DNA from: DASVCN01 sp040905665
Lineage (GTDB): Bacteria; Deinococcota; Deinococci; Deinococcales; Trueperaceae
Length of the DNA: 64,000 nt
Direction of reading: 5' to 3'
Assembly (NCBI GenBank): GCA_040905665.1
Contig: JBBDRD010000041.1
Coordinates: forward strand, 62,001-126,000
The position numbers were made by a program, and so were the translations under genes. The notes under the pieces were generated by a model, which was given only the letters and a program-made list of their open reading frames with translations, was not told where the DNA came from and did not search any database. Below, piece after piece: positions 34,513-41,853 of this stretch (within the stretch, counting starts at the first letter, position 1; each line of letters opens with the position of its first letter).

Positions 34513-35667
34513 CTAATCGTCCAGCAGCCCTTCCGCCAAGCCCAACGGCAGCGGAGCCGGCTGCTCGCAGCTGCTCGAAAGCTCGATCCGACAGCCCTGC
34601 CGGGCGGCCTCGAGGGTCGATTCCATCACGTCCAGCACGTGAAACGCCATCTCGCCATTGGCTCTATGGCGACGACCGGACGCAAGCGCGTGCGCCATGT
34701 CGGCCAGCCCCAACCCCCGGCTATTGGTCACGTAGCCGTGGGTGAGCGGAACCTCTGACCACTCCTTGATCCCGCTCCGCCTGATCCGCAGCGGTCCTCC
34801 GAAAGTATTCGGGTCGGGTACGCTCAGCGTCCCCTGGCTGCCATAGATCTCCATGCGCGGTAGCTCGCTCGCCTGCACGTCGAATGAGGTGATGAGCGTG
34901 GCGACCGCCCCGGAGTGGAATTCGAGCAAGGCGGTGATGTGCGTGGGCGTTTCGACCTGGAGCATCTGGCCCGAGTACGGTTTGCTGGTTATGCGCCGCT
35001 CCTCGAAGGAGGTGGCCGCCGAGCCCATCACGCTCTTCATCGGACCGAGGAACGAGATCAGGGCAGTGAGGTAGTAGGGGCCCATATCGAAAAGCGGACC
35101 GGCGCCCGGGCGATAGAAGAATGCCGGGTCGGGGTGCCACATCTCCACGCCGCTGCTCATCATGAAGGCCGCGGCCGCCACCGGTTTGCCGATCCAGCCG
35201 TCGTCAAGCAGCTTTCGCGCGGTTTGAAGGCCGCCGCCCAGGAAAGTATCGGGAGCGCATCCCACCCGCAGGTCGAGCTCGACGGCCAGCTCCAACAGCT
35301 CCCGGCCCTCCTCGCGCTTTGTGGCGAGTGGTTTCTCGCTGTAGACGTGCTTGCCCGCTTCCAGGACCTGCCTGCTCACCTGAGCATGCACGTTCGGAAC
35401 GGTCAGGTTGATGACCGCCTCCACCTCGGGATCGGCAAGCAGGACCTCCACCGGCTCGGCCCGAACCTCGAACTCGCTCGCGCGCGCCTGCGCCCGCTGA
35501 GCGTCGAGGTCCGCTACCGCCACGACCAGCAGACGCTCGAATAGTTGGGCCGCCTTGAGATAGGTCGCGCTGATGTTCCCGCAGCCTACGATCCCGACTC
35601 GCAGAGGTTCACCGGAAGGACGGTTTTTTACTGGCCGGTTTACTGGCCGAGTCACCGGCTGGCCCAC
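34513..35667 (-). CDS. Gfo/Idh/MocA-family NAD(P)-dependent oxidoreductase
   Basis: A protein of 384 residues. RVGIVGCGNISATYLKAAQL near residue 23 is the dinucleotide-binding Rossmann motif. EAGKHVYSEKPLATKREEGR is the EKP motif with its catalytic Lys. The C-terminal half has the GPLFDMGPYYLTALISFLGP segment typical of the family's sheet domain, with the active-site Asp. Such enzymes oxidise sugars, inositols or sugar derivatives. The start overlaps the end of thuA by 16 bases, so both form an operon. A ThuA partner usually points to oxidised disaccharide use. Confidence 0.9.
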   Translation of the reverse strand: MGQPVTRPVNRPVKNRPSGEPLRVGIVGCGNISATYLKAAQLFERLLVVAVADLDAQRAQARASEFEVRAEPVEVLLADPEVEAVINLTVPNVHAQVSRQVLEAGKHVYSEKPLATKREEGRELLELAVELDLRVGCAPDTFLGGGLQTARKLLDDGWIGKPVAAAAFMMSSGVEMWHPDPAFFYRPGAGPLFDMGPYYLTALISFLGPMKSVMGSAATSFEERRITSKPYSGQMLQVETPTHITALLEFHSGAVATLITSFDVQASELPRMEIYGSQGTLSVPDPNTFGGPLRIRRSGIKEWSEVPLTHGYVTNSRGLGLADMAHALASGRRHRANGEMAFHVLDVMESTLEAARQGCRIELSSSCEQPAPLPLGLAEGLLDD

Positions 35668-36296
35668 AAGAGCCCCCGCAGCGTGAGCTCGTCGACCTCG
35701 GGAATATCGAACTCGGCCCGCACATGGCCCAGCGAGCTGTAGAAAACCCGGCCCTCACCCCAACGCCGCTTCCAGACCACCGGCATCTCGACTCCAGCTA
35801 TCCATGGGTGCGTCTCACCCCGGAACAGGGTCGTGGCCAACACCTCGTTCGACGGATCGACGTGCAGGTAGTACTGCTCCGAGGTGATGGAGAAGTCGCC
35901 CAGGCCCTTCATGATCGGGTCGTCCGGCCGGGTGATGTTTACGTCGTAGCTGACGATGCCGCCGGGGTGCGACACGAACTGACCGCCCACCATGAACTGG
36001 TAGGTGGCTCGTGAGCGGAAGGCGTCGCCCATTCCCCCGTGCCAGCCGGCCAAGCCAACACCGCCGCGAACGGCCTCCTTGAGGCCCTTCTCCTGCTCCT
36101 CGGTGAGGTCGCCCATCGTCCAGATCGGCACGATGAGGTCGAACCGTTCCAGCCAGGCTCGGTCGGCAAGGGGCTCGAGCGAGTCGCCGGCTTCCACCTC
36201 GAAACCGTTGCCGGATAGCCGCTCCACGGCCCACTCCTTGAACAGGGCTGGCTGGTGACCTTCCCAGCCGCCATAAAAGATGAATGCGCGCTTCAT
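35652..36296 (-). CDS. ThuA-like domain protein (trehalose-utilisation family)
   Basis: A protein of 214 residues. AFIFYGGWEGHQPALFKEWA at the start, GVGLAGWHGGMGDAFRSRAT in the centre and MPVVWKRRWGEGRVFYSSLGH near the end are typical of the ThuA fold, a class I glutamine-amidotransferase-like barrel. ThuA in rhizobia works with a Gfo/Idh-type dehydrogenase in catabolism of trehalose-related sugars through 3-keto intermediates. Here it directly precedes such a dehydrogenase gene on the same strand. The sugar is not known. The promoter lies in the gap shared with the divergent DUF624 gene. Confidence 0.88.
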   Translation of the reverse strand: MKRAFIFYGGWEGHQPALFKEWAVERLSGNGFEVEAGDSLEPLADRAWLERFDLIVPIWTMGDLTEEQEKGLKEAVRGGVGLAGWHGGMGDAFRSRATYQFMVGGQFVSHPGGIVSYDVNITRPDDPIMKGLGDFSITSEQYYLHVDPSNEVLATTLFRGETHPWIAGVEMPVVWKRRWGEGRVFYSSLGHVRAEFDIPEVDELTLRGLLWASR

Positions 36297-36431
36297 GACG
36301 TCCTCCAGGGGCTCCGCTCGTATCTACGAAAGCTCGATTTGCCTCGCAATCGTACCCCGCGCAACCGGTTGACGCTTTCGTCGGATCTGGCGAAGATGGT
36401 GTGTGAACGTGAATCAAAAGCGCTGGAGCAC

Positions 36432-37124
36432 ATGCCCACTGCAGCTACCGACGCCACTACCTCCGTCATTACCGCGGCCGCTTTCGGGTCCGCCCATGAC
36501 CAGGTGACGGCCTTCTCCGTTTTCATGCGTGCGCTGGGCGACTGGTGGCGCGACTGGGTGAACATGGCCGTGCTCAACCTGGCCTGGATGCTCTGCTGGC
36601 TGACAATAGTATTGGGCCCGCCAGCTACGTTCGCCGCCTATAGAGTGGCCAACGACTTCGCCAACGAGCGCACCCTCTATCCCCGGGAGCTTCCCGGCAT
36701 GCTGCGTCGCTACTTCCTACAGAGCTGGGGCTGGTTTCTCCTGCAACTCCTGGTGGCTGCAGGGGTGCTCGTGAACCTGCAGTTCTACGGAGAAATGCAG
36801 AGCGGAGTAGGAGCCGTGCTTCAAGGCGCCACTTTGGTCGTGGCGGGAATCTGGCTGCTGCTGCAACTCTACGCACTCCCCTACCTCATGGAGCAGGGCC
36901 AACCGGGCCTGCAACTGGCGCTGCGAAACGCGCTCCTCACAGCGCTGGCGAGCCCGCTCTATACGCTGATAATCGGTGTCATCGTGGCGCTGCTGCTGGC
37001 CATCTGCGTGCGGCTGCCGTTCCTGCTGCTGTTCGGCGTGCCGATGCTCATCGCCGTGATAGGCTCCCACGCAGTGCTCGAGCGGCTGGAGCGTTTCGGC
37101 AAACGGCAGTCGCGCGAAAGCTAA
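36432..37124 (+). CDS. YesL/DUF624-family membrane protein
   Basis: A protein of 230 residues from the ATG at 36432, near a GGAG; the frame extends upstream without support. FMRALGDWWRDWVNMAVLNL and AWMLCWLTIVLGPPATFAAY match the YesL start. Further hydrophobic segments (WGWFLLQLLVAAGVLVNL, ATLVVAGIWLLLQLYALP, LYTLIIGVIVALLLAICVRL) give five or six membrane passes. YesL is found beside sugar ABC transporters in Bacillus, and its role is unknown. It diverges from thuA, in a region otherwise full of sugar genes. Confidence 0.8.
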   Translation: MPTAATDATTSVITAAAFGSAHDQVTAFSVFMRALGDWWRDWVNMAVLNLAWMLCWLTIVLGPPATFAAYRVANDFANERTLYPRELPGMLRRYFLQSWGWFLLQLLVAAGVLVNLQFYGEMQSGVGAVLQGATLVVAGIWLLLQLYALPYLMEQGQPGLQLALRNALLTALASPLYTLIIGVIVALLLAICVRLPFLLLFGVPMLIAVIGSHAVLERLERFGKRQSRES

Positions 37125-37229
37125 GGGGGCGCTCGCTCGGTGAGCCCGTCCGAGGCGAAAAGGTCGACAGAGGCTTGTGAGCGGTGCATGCAACGAGTTT
37201 ATGAGTGAGTTTGTGGAAGAGCTTCTCGG

Positions 37230-37664
37230 CTAGAGAAAGAGGTCCGCAGAAACTTTAAACCTAACCGCCAACTTCTTGGCAAGCGCCTTGCTGATCCCTC
37301 GCTCACCGGCCAGAATCTTGCTCAGGTTTCCCTGATCGGCTATCCCTTCGGAAGCAAGCTGATACTGGCTCACGCCATGTTCCTCCAATAGTTCAGCGAG
37401 CACAATGCGAGGTTCGACTTCTGGATTCTTGAGTTCGGGCTCATTCTTCATTTCCCACTCGTGCATATAACCAGCAACCAGGCCAAAGAGCTCCTCCCAG
37501 GGTTGCTGATTGATGTCGTAGCGGCCGGTCAAATCATCGGCCAACCGAACCAGGTCGAGATAATCAGTCTCGCTTTCGGGACCCCTGACGCCACTTTCGA
37601 CAAACGCTCGCCACCGCTCGTACGTGTTCTCCGCGATCACAAGGGCCTCCCCTTCCTGCTCCAA
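37230..37664 (-). CDS. higA: HigA-like antitoxin
   Basis: A protein of 144 residues. The N-terminal half is acidic (TDYLDLVRLADDLTGRYDIN). The C-terminal half holds an Xre helix-turn-helix, LLEEHGVSQYQLASEGIADQ, then GNLSKILAGERGISKALAKK, which is the usual HigA arrangement. It binds the toxin and its operator. Its start lies 28 bases inside the toxin gene, so translation is coupled. A GTG at 37640 is an alternative start that would remove the overlap with most of the toxin end. Confidence 0.85.
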   Translation of the reverse strand: MEQEGEALVIAENTYERWRAFVESGVRGPESETDYLDLVRLADDLTGRYDINQQPWEELFGLVAGYMHEWEMKNEPELKNPEVEPRIVLAELLEEHGVSQYQLASEGIADQGNLSKILAGERGISKALAKKLAVRFKVSADLFL

Positions 37665-37942
37665 TCGTCATACTCAACGTGCGTGAAAACTCGCTTGATG
37701 AAGACCGTCTTATACAGCCAAGTGATGTTGACGATAAGCCGGTACTTGTTCCCTCCGATGTTGAAAACAATGACGGGGACTCTCGCCATAGTATTGACGA
37801 GATCTGCTCGTGGCCAAGCCTCGCGCAACTCATGGAGGTTCGCGAACTCACCCCTCTGCATTCTTCGTTGCCACACCCTCAATGGCTCTCGTGAACGGGC
37901 GTCGTAGAGCCGGGATGTCCCGAGCGGCCCCTCGGCCCTCAA
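37637..37942 (-). CDS. higB: HigB-like mRNA interferase toxin with an altered N-terminus
   Basis: The body is unmistakable: SREPLRVWQRRMQRGEFANL, then VIVFNIGGNKYRLIVNITWL and KRVFTHVEYDDW, the HigB pattern with its basic residues and final His-Glu-Tyr segment. About ten N-terminal residues of the family (a start such as MRVISRKALREFW) are replaced by LRAEGPLGTSR. The best start is a TTG at 37942 that overlaps the stop of the upstream mannosidase gene. The gene therefore may be read by coupling from that operon, or may be truncated and weak. The longer frame to 38047 lies inside the mannosidase. Confidence 0.7.
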   Translation of the reverse strand: MRAEGPLGTSRLYDARSREPLRVWQRRMQRGEFANLHELREAWPRADLVNTMARVPVIVFNIGGNKYRLIVNITWLYKTVFIKRVFTHVEYDDWSRKGRPL

Positions 37943-40900
37943 CCGAACCAGACCCTGAAGGTCTTGATCTCGTACGGCGTTATGGCAAACGACAACTGAT
38001 GGCCGTGTACGCTCACCGGAGACTCCCCCTCCTCGACCAGGTTGCACTCTGCCGCCCGCGCTAACGGTTTGCCGAAGGTCAACTTCACTTTCGCACTACG
38101 GAACTGCTTCGCCTCGTAGACCCGAACGATCCAACCGTGGCCGTCCTCGGCCCGCTTGACCGTCTCGATCACGACGTGGTCGCTGTCGCACCGAGCGAAG
38201 GAGAACTGGGACGGCAGCTCGGGCGTGGAACCAGCGGCCAGTTCGCCCTCACGCTCCACCCGGCCAACTCCGGCCACCGGCAAGACTTGTAGGGGGAGGT
38301 TGAGGTCGTAGCCCTCTTGGATCACGCGACCTTCGCGCCAGGTGCCCTCGTGCGGCAGAAGCGAATAGGTGAACTGGTGCAGACCCTTGTCGGCCTGGGG
38401 ATCGGGCCGCACCGGCGACTTGATGAGGGTGAGCCGCATGACGTGATCCTTTACGTCGTGGCCGTACTTGCAGTCGTTTAGTAGAGCCACGCCGTAGTTG
38501 CCCTCGGAGAGGTCGGCCCACTTGTGGCCCACGACTTCGAAGCGCGCCCAATCCCAGGAGGTGTTCCAGTGCGTTGGCCGCTCGATGTTGCCAAATTGGA
38601 TGTCAAAAGTTGCCCTATTGGCGCGGATGCTGGTGGGGAAGGCCGTCTTGAGAAGTATCTGCGACTCCTGCCAGTCGACTTCGGTTACGAAGTCGATGCG
38701 CGGCTGGTTGGCGTATACCGTGAGCCTCTGGGTAATCGTCGAATCGAGGAAACGCCAAACCAGGCGCAGGACACCGCGCAGCGGCCCGGCCTCCTCCACC
38801 TCGGCCTCGACCAGAGCGTCTACCTCGCGCATCTTCTCCTGGTAGTAGAGGTCGATGTCCCAGGCGTCGAACTTCAGCGGTTTGTCCTCGAACGCCTGCA
38901 GCACGTTGCCGCGCTCGCCGGCAGCCAGCACCTGGCGATTGGCCTGCTTGTCCAGCAGGGAGGCTATCTGCCCACGCTCGTTCAGCCGTACGAGGTAGTA
39001 GGGCGTGTCGATCTCGCGGGCAGACAGTGTTAAAAGTGGCGCCTGGCTCGGCTCCCCATTTGGCTCCCTACTGGCCTCCCTTTCGGGCTCCCTCTCTTGT
39101 GGCGGCGCCTCAACCGTCTCAAAGGCACGGTAGCCGAGTGGCGGAATCTCCGCCACGTGTACCAGCAGCTTTTCGCCATCCTCATCCCGCGCACGTTGGC
39201 TGACCAGAGGTTCGCCGTTCTCGTCGGCCAAGGTCTTGCCCTCCAGTCCCGGAGTCCACCTGAGGGAAACCACGCCTCCGCGGTCGAACGACAGTGGGTT
39301 GAAGACCAGCACGCTGTCGCGCTTTGGCTCCAACGCCTTAGCCAGTCGCGACTCGGCGTCGCTCAGTGCGCGCTCGCCGATCTCGCGGATCGCCTCGAAG
39401 TCCTTGGCGCTGTCCTCGTACACCTCGCGAATGGACGAACCGGGCAGGATATCGTGGAACTGGTTGAGCAGTAGTAGTTCCCAGCCTGTGGTGAGGTCGG
39501 GGTAAAGGTCATCGCCGGTATTCAGGTCGGCAACGGCCGAGAACAACTCGGCCTGATGGTAGAGGGTCTCGGCTTTCCTGTTGTCACGCTTGGTTCGTGC
39601 CTGGCTGGTGTAGGTTCCGCGGTGGTACTCGAGATAGAGTTCGCCGTCCCAGGTAGGCAGTTCCTTCTCCTCCAGGCGCCTATCCAGCCTCTCGAAGAAC
39701 GGTTCGACGTGACCGAGTTCCACCTTCGGTAAACCCGGCAAATTGCACATCGCACGGGCGGCCTCGAGCATCTCCTTGGTGGGGCCGCCCCCGCCGTCAC
39801 CCCAACCGAACGCCTGCAAGAGCTCGGTATTCACTTCCTTCTGCTGGTAGTTGTCCCAAAGCCCCTTGACGTCCTTGGGCTCGAGTTGACCGTTGTAGGT
39901 GAATGCCTTTGAGCCCTCCTCTGGAGTAGTGATGAAATGGGCGAGTATCTCGCTGCCGTCTATCCCGCGCCAACGGAAAGTGTCGTGTGAAAAGCGGTTG
40001 AACTGGCTCCACGACAGCTTCGTGGTCATGAAGTAGCGGATTCCGCTCTTCACCAGTATCTGCGGTAGCGCCGAGGAGTAGCCGAAAACGTCGGGTAGCC
40101 ATACCACCTTGCTGTCGCGGCCAAAGGTCTCGCGGATGTAACGCCGGCCGTAGAGGAGCTGGCGGATTAGCGACTCGCCGCTGGGAAGGTTGATGTCCGG
40201 CTCGATCCACATGCCGCCGGTGATCTCCCACTCGCCCGCCGAGATCTTCTCCCGTAACTGCGCGAATATCTCCGGATAGTCCTCTTGCAGGTACTTGTAG
40301 AGCTGTGGCGAGGAGTGCATGAAGCGGTACTCGGGGTATTGGCGCATGAGGTGCAGGGCGGTGGCGAATGTCCGGGCCGCCTTCTCACGGCTGTGCGACA
40401 GGCGCCATAACCAGGCCATGTCGATGTGGGCGTGGCCCACGCCAACTACCGTCGGCTTCTCGGGCTCGAGCTTCTGCCAGGCCGCCATCTGTCGGTGCAG
40501 GTAGTCCAGCGCTTCGCCCAGTGAGCAGTAAAATGACTCGGAGCACGGTTTGCTCCAGTCGATGAGGGCGAACGATTCGTTGAGCGCGTTCAGCATCTTC
40601 ACATGACGCCAGTCGCGCCTGTCCAACTGATCGACTGTCTTTTGTACGGTGTCGGCGAGGTAGTAGAACGACTCGGCCCGCCTGTCGATGCGAACCAGCT
40701 CTGCGAGCTTGAAGCGCCGCTTCTCGGGAACCCCCAGGACGCCACTCCAGGCCTTGAGCGCAACGACGATCTCACCGTCGGCGAGGACCTCGGGCGGCAG
40801 CCATGCCTCCTCGTGCCAAACGTCGATCGCCTGTAGCGGAAAGCCGTTCACGTAGAGGAGCGTTTCGGCAGTGGAGTGTCCCCCGTCACGCGGTCCCACC

Positions 40901-41163
40901 AGGAAGCGTAGCGCCAGCTTCTCGTGCAGTAACTCGGGCGGTATCGGCACCGTCGCCCGGAACCAGGCGGTACGGTCGTAACCACCCCAACTGTCGCCCA
41001 TCCGGAATGGTTGCCAACGGCTGTCGTCGAAGTCGCTGTCGTGCGCCCCCGGGCAGTCTCCATCATGGAAGCGGAAGCCGGCAATTGGGACCACTCCACG
41101 GTGAATGCTCGACCTGATCTCGGCGAGCTGATTGTCGATCTTCTCTACTGTAAGAACCTGCAT
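37939..41163 (-). CDS. GH38 alpha-mannosidase, large form
   Basis: A protein of 1,074 residues with a GGAGCCCCC ribosome site before the ATG. Residues 1-235 are an N-terminal beta domain. The GH38 catalytic domain starts with VGVGHAHIDMAWLWRLSHSR near residue 240, with two zinc ligands, and has VVWLPDVFGYSSALPQILVK near 350, with the nucleophile Asp. The middle helical domain and beta-rich C-terminal domains follow (LYRLMQ-like segments, then FNIERPTHWNTSWDW-type region). No signal peptide, so it acts in the cytoplasm on imported alpha-mannosides. It is the last catabolic gene of the locus and overlaps the higB start. Confidence 0.92.
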   Translation of the reverse strand: MQVLTVEKIDNQLAEIRSSIHRGVVPIAGFRFHDGDCPGAHDSDFDDSRWQPFRMGDSWGGYDRTAWFRATVPIPPELLHEKLALRFLVGPRDGGHSTAETLLYVNGFPLQAIDVWHEEAWLPPEVLADGEIVVALKAWSGVLGVPEKRRFKLAELVRIDRRAESFYYLADTVQKTVDQLDRRDWRHVKMLNALNESFALIDWSKPCSESFYCSLGEALDYLHRQMAAWQKLEPEKPTVVGVGHAHIDMAWLWRLSHSREKAARTFATALHLMRQYPEYRFMHSSPQLYKYLQEDYPEIFAQLREKISAGEWEITGGMWIEPDINLPSGESLIRQLLYGRRYIRETFGRDSKVVWLPDVFGYSSALPQILVKSGIRYFMTTKLSWSQFNRFSHDTFRWRGIDGSEILAHFITTPEEGSKAFTYNGQLEPKDVKGLWDNYQQKEVNTELLQAFGWGDGGGGPTKEMLEAARAMCNLPGLPKVELGHVEPFFERLDRRLEEKELPTWDGELYLEYHRGTYTSQARTKRDNRKAETLYHQAELFSAVADLNTGDDLYPDLTTGWELLLLNQFHDILPGSSIREVYEDSAKDFEAIREIGERALSDAESRLAKALEPKRDSVLVFNPLSFDRGGVVSLRWTPGLEGKTLADENGEPLVSQRARDEDGEKLLVHVAEIPPLGYRAFETVEAPPQEREPEREASREPNGEPSQAPLLTLSAREIDTPYYLVRLNERGQIASLLDKQANRQVLAAGERGNVLQAFEDKPLKFDAWDIDLYYQEKMREVDALVEAEVEEAGPLRGVLRLVWRFLDSTITQRLTVYANQPRIDFVTEVDWQESQILLKTAFPTSIRANRATFDIQFGNIERPTHWNTSWDWARFEVVGHKWADLSEGNYGVALLNDCKYGHDVKDHVMRLTLIKSPVRPDPQADKGLHQFTYSLLPHEGTWREGRVIQEGYDLNLPLQVLPVAGVGRVEREGELAAGSTPELPSQFSFARCDSDHVVIETVKRAEDGHGWIVRVYEAKQFRSAKVKLTFGKPLARAAECNLVEEGESPVSVHGHQLSFAITPYEIKTFRVWFG

Positions 41164-41214
41164 GGGGGCTCCAGGAGCACGCGTGTGCGAGGCGAGGTGA
41201 GGGTTGGAGGTCGG

Positions 41215-41853
41215 TCAGTCGGGAAAGAAGGCCTGCTCGAGCATCGAGCAGAGCGCATGGTAGATAGGCAAATGCCGTTCCTGGATCTTGAGTGTCCCTT
41301 CCTCGGGAACCCGCACGATCACGTCACACAGCTCCGGCATGTCGCCGCCGCTGCGGCCACTAAATCCGATGGTGGAGAGGCCCTGAGTTCGCGCAACACG
41401 GAGTGCATTGAGGATATTTGCCGAGCGGCCAGAGGTGCTGATGGCGATGAGCGCGTCAGCCGGGCGGCCGTAACCGTAGACTTGCTGAGCGTAGACCATG
41501 TCGCTCGCGACGTCGTTGGCGAAGGCGGTGACGAGGGCGCTCTGGCTCACCAGGGAGATGGCCGGCAGGGCACCCTGCAGATGATCCGCGAGGTAATCAC
41601 CCTCCTTGGGAAATGACTCCGCGAACCTCGCCCGCTCTTCGCGGGGAAGCGGCCGCTTAGAGAGAAAGCCCTTCATCAGCTCGCCCACCAGGTGCTCGCA
41701 GTCGGCAGCCGAGCCGCCGTTGCCGCAGACGAGCACTTTGCCACCACGCTCGAAGCATGCTTCCAGCAATCGAAAGGCGCCGTCGATGTCGTGTACGCAT
41801 TCGTCGAGTTCCGGGTAGCGGGCAATGAGGTCCGGAAGGACGGCGTGGCTCAA
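41215..41853 (-). CDS. SIS-domain phosphosugar isomerase (GmhA-like)
   Basis: A protein of 212 residues. GGKVLVCGNGGSAADCEHLV near residue 38 and LIAISTSGRSANILNALRVA near 130 are the phosphate-binding Ser/Thr loops of a SIS domain. SQSALVTAFANDVASDMVYA is typical of the GmhA (sedoheptulose-7-phosphate isomerase) type. In this locus it may isomerise a phosphorylated amino sugar or mannose derivative rather than make heptose. Its ATG overlaps the stop of the upstream GH38 gene by four bases (ATGA). Confidence 0.85.
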   Translation of the reverse strand: MSHAVLPDLIARYPELDECVHDIDGAFRLLEACFERGGKVLVCGNGGSAADCEHLVGELMKGFLSKRPLPREERARFAESFPKEGDYLADHLQGALPAISLVSQSALVTAFANDVASDMVYAQQVYGYGRPADALIAISTSGRSANILNALRVARTQGLSTIGFSGRSGGDMPELCDVIVRVPEEGTLKIQERHLPIYHALCSMLEQAFFPD

